A stretch of DNA of 42,761 nt from NCBI GenBank assembly GCA_902825875.1, contig CADECP010000039.1:1-42761 (forward strand), in the 5' to 3' direction. The number at the start of each line of letters is the position of its first letter. Position 1 is the stretch's first letter. Under the pieces are notes generated by a model. It had not been told where the DNA came from, searched no databases, and saw only the letters and a list, made by a program, of their open reading frames with translations. The DNA comes from an uncultured Acidobacteriota bacterium (lineage in GTDB: Bacteria; Acidobacteriota; Blastocatellia; RBC074). Shown one piece after another: positions 26,652 to 33,872 of the stretch. A program made the position numbers and the translations under genes.

Positions 26652-27230
26652 ATGCCACTCATTGGAGCCAATGAACTGAAACGTAAAATGTTGATTACGG
26701 TCGAAGGTCAGCCGTACACTGTGGTCGAAGTCACTTTCGCCAGCCCCAGCGCGCGCGGAGCTTCGACGATGGTTCGCACAAAGTTGCGGCACTTGCTGAC
26801 CGAAGCCGTGCTGGAAAAATCATTCAAGACCGACGAAAAGTTTGCTGAACCGGATGTTGTTCTGTCGCCCACGTCGTTTCTGTATTCCGACGGCGAAGGC
26901 TATCACTTCATGGACGACGAATCGTATGAACAATTCGCGTTGACCGAAGATCAATTGGGCGACGACCGGTATTACTTGAAAGACGGAGTTTCGTTGCAGG
27001 TTCGCAAATACAACGGCGACCCGATTGCGTTGCAACTGCCTCCGCACATTGATCTGATCGTGACCGATTCCGAACCCGGCGTGCGCGGCGATTCGGCTTC
27101 GGGCGGAACAACGAAAGCGGCGACGTTGGAAACTGGGCTTGTTGTGCGCGTGCCGCTGTTCATCAAAGAAGGCGAACTGATTCGCATCAACACGCAAACC
27201 GGCGAATTTGTCAGCCGCGCGAAAGAGTAG
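26652..27230 (+). CDS. yeiP: Elongation factor P-like protein of the YeiP/EfpL type
   Basis: This 192-aa protein has the three-beta-barrel EF-P layout: a KOW-like N-domain (1-65), an OB domain (66-130) and a C-terminal OB domain with ATLETGLVVRVPLFIKEGELIRINTQTGEFVSRA. The loop that reaches the peptidyl-transferase centre reads SPSARGASTM (31-40), as in YeiP/EfpL (SPTARGA), where an Arg replaces the modifiable PGKG lysine of canonical EF-P. It therefore probably acts on ribosomes stalled at proline or related motifs without the EpmA/EarP-type modification. RBS AGAGGA precedes the ATG. Its TAG stop overlaps the first base pairs of a 56-bp repeat array. An ordinary efp copy may exist elsewhere. 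Confidence 0.9.
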   Translation: MPLIGANELKRKMLITVEGQPYTVVEVTFASPSARGASTMVRTKLRHLLTEAVLEKSFKTDEKFAEPDVVLSPTSFLYSDGEGYHFMDDESYEQFALTEDQLGDDRYYLKDGVSLQVRKYNGDPIALQLPPHIDLIVTDSEPGVRGDSASGGTTKAATLETGLVVRVPLFIKEGELIRINTQTGEFVSRAKE

Positions 27231-27396
27231 CCGGAGCGCGGATTTGCAATCCGCTGCCGGTCCGCGGACTTCCAGTCCGCCAGTAGCCGGAACGCGGATT
27301 TGCAATCCGCTGCCGGTCCGCGGACTTCCAGTCCGCCAGTAGCCGGAACGCGGATTTGCAATCCGCTGCCGGTCCGCGGACTTCCAGTCCGCCAGT
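27229..27396. repeat. Tandem array of three 56-bp repeats
   Basis: Units start at 27229, 27285 and 27341 with an exact 56-bp period and are nearly identical (first unit differs by agcgcgg versus aacgcgg). Each unit contains small internal inverted repeats (gcggatttgcaatccgc and cggacttccagtccg). The array begins inside the stop codon of the EF-P-like gene. It lacks unique spacers, so it is not CRISPR. Confidence 0.95.
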
Positions 27397-27432
27397 TACA
27401 ATCTCATTTCACAAAACCATAATTGATAATTG

Positions 27433-27490
27433 ACGGGCGGACGGGAACGTCCGCGGACCGGCAGCGGACGAGGACGTCCGCGCTCCGGCT
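27433..27490. repeat. Diverged inverted fourth copy of the 56-bp repeat
   Basis: The reverse complement of this segment runs agccggagcgcgg to ccgtc and matches the 56-bp unit with scattered changes. It ends 5 bp before the start of the oxidoreductase gene, so the array and this copy could form a large stem between the two genes. Confidence 0.85.
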
Positions 27491-27495
27491 TGAAT

Positions 27496-28461
27496 ATGAA
27501 CAAACTTCGATGGGGATTGATTGGTTGCGGAGACATTTCGCGCAAGCGCGTGGCTCCGGCTTTTGCCGAACTGGCGACTTGCGAACTGGTGGCCGTCAAT
27601 CGCGCGCGAGTTGAATTGGCTAAAAGCTTCGCGCTCGAATTCGGAGCTTCGCGTTGGTATGCCGATTGGCGAGAACTGATCGCCGACAAAGAAATTGACG
27701 CCGTTTACATCGCCACGCCGGTTTACTTGCACGCGGAGCAAACCATCGCCGCCGCCGAAGCCGGAAAGCATGTGCTTTGCGAAAAGCCATTGGCAATGAA
27801 TGTTGCCGAATGCGACCGTATGATTGCGGCTTGCCGGGCGAACGGAGTCCAATTCGGCGTCGCTTATTACCGTCACTTTTATCCGGTTGTTCAGCGAGCG
27901 AAGGCGATCATCGCGTCGGGCGAAATCGGCAAACCGGTGGTGGCTCAAATCAACGCCTTTGAAAGATTCAATCCGCAACCCGGCGAAGATCGTCATTGGC
28001 TGCTGGAAAAATCAAAAGCCGGCGGCGGCCCGATGATGGATTTTGGCTGTCATCGCATCGAAGTTTTGATGAATCTGTTTGGCGGAATTCGCCGGACGAA
28101 AAGCTTGATTGGACGCGCCTTGTTCGACCGTGAAGTCGAAGACACCAGCGTCGCCAGTTTTGAGTTTGCTTCCGGTTTGCAAGCCGCTCTGACAGTCACG
28201 CACGCCGCATTGGAATCGCAAGACACGCTGAACATTTTTGGCAGCGAAGGTTCGTTGCACATTCCGGTTTTGAACCGTGGCGAACTGCGCGTAAAGACAG
28301 CCGCTGGCGAACGCATCGAACAGCATTCGCCACACGCGAACATTCATTTGCCGCTGATTGAAGACTTCGCGCTGGCAGTGCTGGAAAACCGCGAACCAAA
28401 AGTCGGCGGAGCGATTGGCCGCGAAGTCGCCCGCATTGAAGAAGACGTTTATAAGAAATGA
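27496..28461 (+). CDS. Gfo/Idh/MocA-family oxidoreductase
   Basis: The start chosen is the ATG at 27496, because it opens directly on the Rossmann motif LRWGLIGCGDISRKR; a longer frame runs through repeat DNA. The 321-aa enzyme has the N-terminal NAD(P)-binding domain with EKPLAMN (the conserved EKP, about residues 96-98) and a C-terminal alpha/beta domain with GGGPMMDFGCHRIEVLMNLFGG, which carries the catalytic-type D-x-G-x-H. The substrate is probably a sugar or inositol derivative but cannot be specified. There is no signal peptide. It sits between the 56-bp repeat array and the YceH-like gene, each with its own ribosome-binding region. Confidence 0.92.
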   Translation: MNKLRWGLIGCGDISRKRVAPAFAELATCELVAVNRARVELAKSFALEFGASRWYADWRELIADKEIDAVYIATPVYLHAEQTIAAAEAGKHVLCEKPLAMNVAECDRMIAACRANGVQFGVAYYRHFYPVVQRAKAIIASGEIGKPVVAQINAFERFNPQPGEDRHWLLEKSKAGGGPMMDFGCHRIEVLMNLFGGIRRTKSLIGRALFDREVEDTSVASFEFASGLQAALTVTHAALESQDTLNIFGSEGSLHIPVLNRGELRVKTAAGERIEQHSPHANIHLPLIEDFALAVLENREPKVGGAIGREVARIEEDVYKK

Positions 28462-28474
28462 GTTCCGCAGGTTC

Positions 28475-28566
28475 TTCGTCGCGTTAGCGATGGTTGAATT
28501 TAGCCCGGCGTTTTTAACGCCGGGTAAGGCGAAAGATGATTTCTCGTCGCGTAGCGACGGTTGAAT
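28475..28566. repeat. Direct repeat pair flanking a CCCGGCG hairpin
   Basis: ttcgtcgcgttagcgatggt at 28475 and a close variant near 28542 are direct repeats of about 25 bp, and each has a small palindrome (cgtcgc/gcgacg). Between them CCCGGCG (28504-28510) pairs with CGCCGGG (28518-28524). The hairpin follows the oxidoreductase stop but lacks a T-tract. Confidence 0.75.
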
Positions 28567-28587
28567 TCAGTTTGAAGAGGAAGTGCC

Positions 28588-29250
28588 ATGCCCGTTGAAT
28601 TGAACGAATATGAATTGCGCGTGGTTGGCGCGTTGGTCGAAAAGAGCATCGCCACGCCGGATTATTACCCGATGACGTTGAACGCGCTGGTCAATGCTTG
28701 CAACCAGAAAAATCACCGCGACCCTGTGACCAGTTACGACGAAACCACAGTCGTTCGCGCGCTGGATAGTTTGCGAGAGAAGAAACTGGCTTACACTTTT
28801 CACGGCTCCGATTCGCGCGTTCCGAAATACGGCCAACTGTTCAACAAGGCTTACGAACTGAACAACGCCGAAAACGCCGTGATGACCGTGCTGGCTTTGC
28901 GCGGGCCGCAAACTCCCGGTGAGCTTCGTTCGCGGACAGCGCATTTGCACAATTTCGACAACCTGCCCGAAGTCGAAACTACGCTCAACAATTTGTCGCT
29001 CAGGGAAACTCCGCTGGTGGTGAAGCTGCCGCGCCTGCCGAATTCGCGCGAGTCGCGTTTCGCGCATTTGCTCAGCGGAGACATCAACATCGAAGAAATG
29101 GCTGCGGCTGTGGAAAAACCTGAAACCTCAGTTTCACGCAGCGGTGGCAGCGAACGCATCGTCAAATTGGAAGAAGAAGTCACAGCGTTGCGGCAGGAAG
29201 TGGCGGAACTGAAACAGCAATTCGCTGAGTTCAAAAAACAGTTTGAATAA
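28588..29250 (+). CDS. YceH-like (UPF0502/DUF480) winged-helix protein
   Basis: The 220-aa product matches YceH: LNEYELRVVGALVEKSIATPDYYPMTLNALVNACNQKNHRDPV (4-46), then YDETTVVRALDSLREKKL and a second winged-helix domain with LRGPQTPGELRSRTAHLHNF. The last 35 residues form a heptad-patterned coiled coil (VKLEEEVTALRQEVAELKQQF), probably a dimerisation tail. AGAGGAAG lies before the ATG. The tandem winged helices suggest DNA binding, but the function of the family is not established. It is convergent with the small VOC gene with only 6 bp between stops. Confidence 0.92.
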   Translation: MPVELNEYELRVVGALVEKSIATPDYYPMTLNALVNACNQKNHRDPVTSYDETTVVRALDSLREKKLAYTFHGSDSRVPKYGQLFNKAYELNNAENAVMTVLALRGPQTPGELRSRTAHLHNFDNLPEVETTLNNLSLRETPLVVKLPRLPNSRESRFAHLLSGDINIEEMAAAVEKPETSVSRSGGSERIVKLEEEVTALRQEVAELKQQFAEFKKQFE

Positions 29251-29256
29251 TCCGGA

Positions 29257-29655
29257 TCAACTGTGGTGTTGGCCTGAAAGTTCGGTCGCAAAACGAATGC
29301 CGATTCCATCCGGTCCCACCAACGTGAAATCGCGCAAGCCGTAATCGCGGTCGCCGATTTCACGAAAGATGCGCGCTCCAATCTGTTTCGCCAGTGTCCT
29401 GTAATCGTCAACGTTCGGAACCATGACGCGAATATTCGCCAGCGGAAATAACGACGGCGAAGGCATTTGTTTGAACTCTTCCAGCATCAACCGCGAATCT
29501 TCCCACGCCAATTCGGCAAACGCCGGTTCCTGACGCGACAACTTGAATCCCAGCTTTTGATAAAACTCCAGCGACAGCCGCAAATCGCGGACATAAATTT
29601 CCACGGCGAGTTGTTCGTTGGCGGGGACGTGATTTGCGTTTTCGGTTGAGGTCAT
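29257..29655 (-). CDS. Small single-domain VOC protein
   Basis: The ATG at 29655 is preferred over an upstream in-frame GTG (29691), because a GGGAGG lies just ahead, though at short spacing. The 132-aa protein has one VOC module: AVEIYVRDLRLSLEFYQKLGF, LAWEDSRLMLEEF, IRVMVPNVDDYRTLAKQIGA and FTLVGPDGIGIRFATEL. The usual His ligands of metal-dependent members are not obvious, so it may be a binding protein (bleomycin-resistance-like) instead of an enzyme. It is convergent with yceH-like gene and downstream of the NYN gene. Confidence 0.82.
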   Translation of the reverse strand: MTSTENANHVPANEQLAVEIYVRDLRLSLEFYQKLGFKLSRQEPAFAELAWEDSRLMLEEFKQMPSPSLFPLANIRVMVPNVDDYRTLAKQIGARIFREIGDRDYGLRDFTLVGPDGIGIRFATELSGQHHS

Positions 29656-29695
29656 TTTCCTCCCAAACGATTCAACATCGGACTTACGCACGTAT

Positions 29696-29761
29696 CAGTA
29701 GCCCGCGCGTAAGCAAGGGCTTTTTACCAAACTCAAGCCCTTCCTAACGGTCGGGCTACTG
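29696..29761. repeat. 66-bp nested palindrome
   Basis: CAGTAGCCCG (29696-29705) pairs with CGGGCTACTG (29752-29761), and inside it AAGGGCTT (29715-29722) pairs with AAGCCCTT (29735-29742). It lies between the NYN and VOC genes and can form a two-level stem-loop on either strand. It may serve as a transcript end for the NYN gene or be another REP-type element. Confidence 0.8.
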
Positions 29762-29783
29762 ACACAACGGGTTTTGCATAAAT

Positions 29784-30626
29784 TTACATTTCGGCGACGA
29801 TTTGAATATCCATGGCGCGCAAACCTTTGTCCTGTTCGGCTTTGGTCAGTTTGAATTCAAATATGAACCGGCGGCTGGGCAATTCGTTGCTGATGACGCC
29901 GCTGATCGAACTAACCGGCAGACTGCTGTCGTGAAACCAGGCCGTGCCATAAGGCGAATCAGGATGTTTGGCGTCGGTCAGCCACAAATTCGGATCAATG
30001 TGTTTCAAGTAACGCATAAAGCCGAAATCGTTTTTATGGTAGTAGCAAATGCCGCGCACGCGATGTTCCAATTCGCCCCAAAGATTTTCTTCGCCGTCGC
30101 GGTCAATCGGTAACAGGTTGGGAATCAAATAACCGTTCAGGAACAGATCGGCTTCGCGGCGCAAATCCGCCGAGACATTTTTGAAGGCGACGACTTCCAC
30201 GCGGCAGCCTTTGTTTTGCAGCGCGCGAACGACTTGAACGAAATCTCCGTCGCCGGTGGCCAGCAAAACTCGATCCAGCTTTTCCGATTGCAGCAACGCA
30301 TCCACCGCCAGATCAAGATCGGCGTTGGCTTTGGCAACGCGATTGCCGTCTTCGTCGGTGTACCATTTGACCTCTTTTTGAATCACCTTGTAGCCGAAAT
30401 CGCGCAGCACCGAATAAAAACTGTTTGTGCGGTTGTAATAGTACGAATCGCGCCGGGCTTTTTCGGCGTCGTAACTGACATAAGCGTTCAGGCGCATGGC
30501 TTCGGCTTCATCGCGGCAAGCGAATTCGCGCAACACTTCGTAACCCATGCCGTAACCGCCATTGCGATTGATATTTGCCGAATCAACGTAAACGCCGACT
30601 CGTGCAGTTGACTTGTTCGAAGGCAT
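29784..30626 (-). CDS. NYN-domain (PIN-like) RNase with C-terminal cold-shock-like domain
   Basis: The 280-aa protein begins with the NYN/LabA-like fold. The acidic site comprises D15 in VGVYVDSANINRNG, further acids in KANADLDLAVDALLQ, and the D of LLATGDGDFVQVVRAL. NYN domains are PIN-like nucleases acting on RNA. Residues about 190-280 (RGICYYHKNDFGFMRYL, GTAWFHDSSL, FIFEFKLTKAEQDKGLRAMDIQIV) follow the cold-shock/OB pattern G-x-x-x-x-F-G-F and F-x-x-x-x-x-x-K-G-x-x-A, so an RNA-binding module is fused to the nuclease. It is probably a cytoplasmic RNA-processing or -decay factor. It is upstream of the VOC gene on the same strand. Confidence 0.87.
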   Translation of the reverse strand: MPSNKSTARVGVYVDSANINRNGGYGMGYEVLREFACRDEAEAMRLNAYVSYDAEKARRDSYYYNRTNSFYSVLRDFGYKVIQKEVKWYTDEDGNRVAKANADLDLAVDALLQSEKLDRVLLATGDGDFVQVVRALQNKGCRVEVVAFKNVSADLRREADLFLNGYLIPNLLPIDRDGEENLWGELEHRVRGICYYHKNDFGFMRYLKHIDPNLWLTDAKHPDSPYGTAWFHDSSLPVSSISGVISNELPSRRFIFEFKLTKAEQDKGLRAMDIQIVAEM

Positions 30627-30645
30627 AAATTGTTCCCACGATAGA

Positions 30646-30706
30646 GTTCGTAGTTCCGCCTTTAGGCGGCTGAAGCCGCCAGCCGCCTAAAGGCGGAACT
30701 ACGAAC
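30646..30706. repeat. Intergenic inverted repeat, copy 3 (perfect 26-bp arms)
   Basis: Left arm 30646-30671 and right arm 30681-30706 are exact reverse complements around a 9-nt loop. The core is the same as at 1551 and 21631. It starts 20 bp upstream of the NYN gene start and ends one base before the mtnA stop codon, so it may act as the mtnA transcript end. Confidence 0.92.
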
Positions 30707-30707
30707 G

Positions 30708-31748
30708 TTACTTCGCCAATCGCCGCAAACTTTCAGTGTACGGCGGACGGGCAACTCCGCGTTCGGTGATGATTGCAGCGACGTAACGATTCGGTGTCAC
30801 GTCAAACGCCGGGTTGGCAACGTTGATTCCTTCAGGGGCTAATTGAGCGCCTTTGACGTGAGTGACTTCGGTCGTGACTCGTTCTTCAATCGGGATTTGT
30901 TCGCCGGAAGCGATGTTCAGATCAAGCGTTGAAATCGGAGCCGCGACGTAAAACGGAATGTTGTTTTCTTTGGCCAGCACGGCGACGGAATAGGTGCCGA
31001 TCTTGTTGGCGACATCGCCGTTGGAGGCGATGCGATCGGCTCCGACGACAATGCAATCAACCTTTCCGGCTTTCATAAAGTGTCCGGCCATGTTGTCCGT
31101 AATCAGCGTGACGGGGATGTTGTCTTTGTGAAGCTCCCACGCCGTCAACCGAGCGCCTTGCAAAAATGGGCGCGTTTCATCGGCAAAGACCGCGATTTTC
31201 TTTCCGGCTTCGACAGCGGCCCGAATTACTCCGAGCGCCGTGCCGTAACCGGCTGTGGCCAAAGCTCCGGCGTTGCAATGCGTCAGCACGGTCGCTCCGT
31301 CGGGAATCAACTCGGCCCCGAACCGTCCCATCGAGCGATTGGCGGCGATGTCTTCGACGTGCATTTGCTGAGCTTCGGCAATCAGTCGCTGGCGAATTTC
31401 GCTCAACGAAGCGTTTTGTGTTTTCAAGCTGGCGTAAAGGTTTCGCATTCGTTCAATCGCCCAGAACAGGTTCACAGCCGTCGGGCGCGTCGAACCTATG
31501 ACCTGGCAAATGTGATTGAACGCCTGGTCGAATTCGGCTGCGTCGTCGGTTTTCGTGTCGCGCGCGCCAAGCGCCACGCCCATTGCCGCCGCGACTCCGA
31601 TGGCCGGAGCGCCGCGCACGACCATTTCCTTGATGGCGTAAGCGACTTCTTCATAAGTTCGGAAAACAGGATAAACCTCTTCCGTAGGTAACAGGCGCTG
31701 ATCAATCATCAACACGCCTTCTTCAGTCCATTCCAGAGTTTTGATCAT
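30708..31748 (-). CDS. mtnA: S-methyl-5-thioribose-1-phosphate isomerase
   Basis: The 346-aa enzyme converts methylthioribose-1-phosphate to methylthioribulose-1-phosphate in the methionine salvage pathway. The eIF2B-like fold shows [18 protein letters not shown] (45-62), the catalytic Cys in [19 protein letters not shown] and the catalytic Asp in [20 protein letters not shown], plus AAPISTLDL and a late [16 protein letters not shown]. Length is normal for the family. No other salvage genes (mtnB/C/D/K) are adjacent, so the pathway is dispersed or partial. The start ATG at 31748 lacks a clear Shine-Dalgarno. The anti-sigma-like gene lies upstream on the same strand. Confidence 0.96.
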   Translation of the reverse strand: MIKTLEWTEEGVLMIDQRLLPTEEVYPVFRTYEEVAYAIKEMVVRGAPAIGVAAAMGVALGARDTKTDDAAEFDQAFNHICQVIGSTRPTAVNLFWAIERMRNLYASLKTQNASLSEIRQRLIAEAQQMHVEDIAANRSMGRFGAELIPDGATVLTHCNAGALATAGYGTALGVIRAAVEAGKKIAVFADETRPFLQGARLTAWELHKDNIPVTLITDNMAGHFMKAGKVDCIVVGADRIASNGDVANKIGTYSVAVLAKENNIPFYVAAPISTLDLNIASGEQIPIEERVTTEVTHVKGAQLAPEGINVANPAFDVTPNRYVAAIITERGVARPPYTESLRRLAK

Positions 31749-31871
31749 AAAGTTTGGTAAAGCAGTCGCAACAAGCCTTCCAAACAGGCGGCTTTGTTCG
31801 ACAGGAAATTTTCGATTTGTTGATTTGAGAGTGTGTGACTCGGCGGCAGTCTAATGCAATTGACGGCTTTT

Positions 31872-32672
31872 TCAAATCTTGGCCATCAAATGGAACTTGC
31901 CTGTTGGTTGAGGGGAACCGCCTTTCGGTTCAAGCGTGACGGCGGTCGCAGCCAGACCGTTCAAAGCTTCAGGGGGAATGTTCAATTTCAATTCCAACGT
32001 TCCATTTGCGCCGGTGCGAAACACCGCGGCGTTTATTTTGGCGTCGGCGGTGACGTACCAAAGTTGGTAATCCTTGTCGCTGGGCGGGGCAGGTAGGTTT
32101 TTGATATGAACTTCCCAAGTCTGAGAATCGGTGTTCCAAACGATTTTTGCATGAGCCTGCGGAGTTTCTTCGACGCCATTCATCGAAATGACTCGCGTGC
32201 TGGGCGAAAGAAATGCTTCGAACTGACGCTGCAACGTGCCGAGTTTGAAGTTGGAATCGGTAAGTTGTTCGGTAATTTTGTAATTTTGCCAGGCCAGGTA
32301 GCCGCTGCTAAACGCCAACGCCACGGTCGCGGCCATCATCAGCCACCTTTGAACTGGTCGCGCGGTTCGCGGTTTGGACTGTAAAGGGAGAACTTTACCG
32401 GTAGACGAATAAGTCGTGACTTTGCGCTCTGAAACCGCTGGTTGGGTTTCTGCGGCGATTCGCTCCATCAAATTGGTTTTGACGCGGGCGGGAACTTCAG
32501 GGTGCGGCAGCGACAGCGGCAACAATGCGGCGACTTCCTGCCATTCGGCAAACTCGCGTTGCTGAGCCGGTGTGGCATGGCTCAAAAATGCCTCAAGCTC
32601 ACGCGATGTCTTTTCGTCGAGCGCGCCAATGGCGTAAAGAGGTCCCAGTTCTTTAACCTCGTCCCAGGTCAT
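31872..32672 (-). CDS. Membrane anti-sigma factor-like protein (RskA type), orphan
   Basis: The 266-aa protein has an N-terminal helical cytoplasmic domain (MTWDEVKELGPLYAIGALDEKTSRELEAFLSH-like, residues 1-75) resembling anti-sigma domains. One membrane helix follows (WLMMAATVALAFSSGYLAW, about 109-127), and the extracytoplasmic domain (about 150-266) is of the RskA type, with SPSTRVISMNG, DKDYQLWYVTADAKINAAVF and a GSPQPTGK tail. The Zn-binding H-x3-C-x2-C motif is absent, which is usual for RskA-like members. Anti-sigma genes normally follow an ECF sigma gene, but the gene upstream here is a cytochrome and no sigma factor is in the window. The partner must be distant or lost. Confidence 0.83.
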   Translation of the reverse strand: MTWDEVKELGPLYAIGALDEKTSRELEAFLSHATPAQQREFAEWQEVAALLPLSLPHPEVPARVKTNLMERIAAETQPAVSERKVTTYSSTGKVLPLQSKPRTARPVQRWLMMAATVALAFSSGYLAWQNYKITEQLTDSNFKLGTLQRQFEAFLSPSTRVISMNGVEETPQAHAKIVWNTDSQTWEVHIKNLPAPPSDKDYQLWYVTADAKINAAVFRTGANGTLELKLNIPPEALNGLAATAVTLEPKGGSPQPTGKFHLMAKI

Positions 32673-32848
32673 TCAGTCGCAAACTCCATTTTCAGATTTG
32701 GTTCCGTACGAACCGATTAATCAGGCGAATCAGGCAATTTGGGCAAGCCAAGTGGGGATTTGCGTGCCTTTGTCAGCGGTCTCCGTTTGAACTTACGCTG
32801 GCGAACCGATTTTAGATTCTGTTCGCCTGAAATTAAAACCTCTGCATG

Positions 32849-32882
32849 TAAAAAGTAGGGCAGATTTTTCAATCTGCCCTAC
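32849..32882 (-). terminator. Strong rho-independent terminator of the cytochrome c gene
   Basis: GTAGGGCAGATT and AATCTGCCCTAC (32855-32866 and 32871-32882) form a perfect 12-bp stem with a 4-nt loop. Read on the minus strand it is followed by TTTTTAC. It lies 51 bp after the cytochrome stop. Confidence 0.85.
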
Positions 32883-32932
32883 GACTTGCAGCTAGAAAAT
32901 ATCCAACAGGCCGCAAACCTGTTCGTCAAAAC

Positions 32933-33661
32933 TTAAGGTTTGAAGGTTCGCAAATACGCGACGATCAGCCAACGTTGTTCATCGTCAAATCGTATGCGAT
33001 GTGCGGGCATAGGCGATTTTCCGTTGGTGATTTTCCAGAACAGTTCGCCGTCGGAATTGGCCTGAACCGCTTTGCTGGCCAGATTGGTCGGCGGTACTGC
33101 CACTTTGCCATCACGTTTGGTCATCGCGGACATCCAGCCGTTTCCTTTTCCTTCCTTGCCGTGACAGTCGGCGCATTTTTGCAGGTAATAAGCTTTTCCT
33201 TGCGCGGCGGCGTCGGGACGGTCTTTGACCGGGCTGGTCAAACTCGCTGCCTCTGCGGCGGCCTGCCACTGCTGTTTGATCTTGCCGTTTTCCATAATCA
33301 CCGGCGGAGTCGGGCGAGGCGGAAACGGATCGGGAGCAGGCGTCAGCATAGGTTTAGCCGGGCTGAGAACCATGGGAATGTTGCCCTGCATCACTTTGGT
33401 TTCGCCCGGTTGCGGGTCGAAGGGCGAATTCGGCGTTGTTTGTCCGGTCGGTCCAGTCGGCGTAGGTGAAGCGCCTGTGACAGGTGTCGCTTGTTGGGTA
33501 GCCGAAGCCACATCCGTCGAAGCTGGCGTCGAACCAGCCGCAGGAGTTGCCGGACTGTTGGACACGACAGAATCTTTGGTGCATCCGGCGATGAATAAGG
33601 CGAAAGCTGCAATCACTATCAGCAGCGATTTGGTAATTGAAAATTTCGGTTGTGAGTTCAT
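32933..33661 (-). CDS. Lipoprotein mono-haem cytochrome c
   Basis: The ATG at 33661 is preferred (AGGAAGA upstream) over a longer frame. The 242-aa product has a lipoprotein signal with lipobox FIAGC (C27), so it is probably anchored by lipid to a membrane. A low-complexity Pro/Thr/Ser/Ala spacer (28-125) serves as a flexible stalk. The C-terminal cytochrome c domain has haem motif CADCH (163-167), GKEGKGNG and a likely distal Met M218 in KSPMPAHR. Such tethered c-type cytochromes shuttle electrons between periplasmic complexes. No oxidase or reductase gene is adjacent. A strong terminator follows, so it is likely a single-gene transcript. Confidence 0.92.
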   Translation of the reverse strand: MNSQPKFSITKSLLIVIAAFALFIAGCTKDSVVSNSPATPAAGSTPASTDVASATQQATPVTGASPTPTGPTGQTTPNSPFDPQPGETKVMQGNIPMVLSPAKPMLTPAPDPFPPRPTPPVIMENGKIKQQWQAAAEAASLTSPVKDRPDAAAQGKAYYLQKCADCHGKEGKGNGWMSAMTKRDGKVAVPPTNLASKAVQANSDGELFWKITNGKSPMPAHRIRFDDEQRWLIVAYLRTFKP

Positions 33662-33872
33662 AAACGTTCTTCCTGATTCTTTCCGCCCGGCCAGTTGGGA
33701 GCAGAAAGCCTTTGAGCTTAGGAGCACAAAAGTATTTGACGACGAGAATTAATCTGCGATGAAGTCAGATTCAAGGCCGGGAGTATAACTGCCCATAAAG
33801 TCTGACGGCAAATTACGTTTGGAAGTTGTGAGGAAAATTGCAGGCTTGACCAACGCGACGCATTGAAAACGC

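Noticed and set aside
26652..27230. Canonical EF-P (efp)
   Set aside because: The tip loop reads SPSARGA with Arg in place of the PGKG lysine, which points to the YeiP/EfpL subfamily.
27229..27396. Possible CRISPR array
   Set aside because: Repeats are contiguous 56-bp units without unique spacers, and no cas genes are present.
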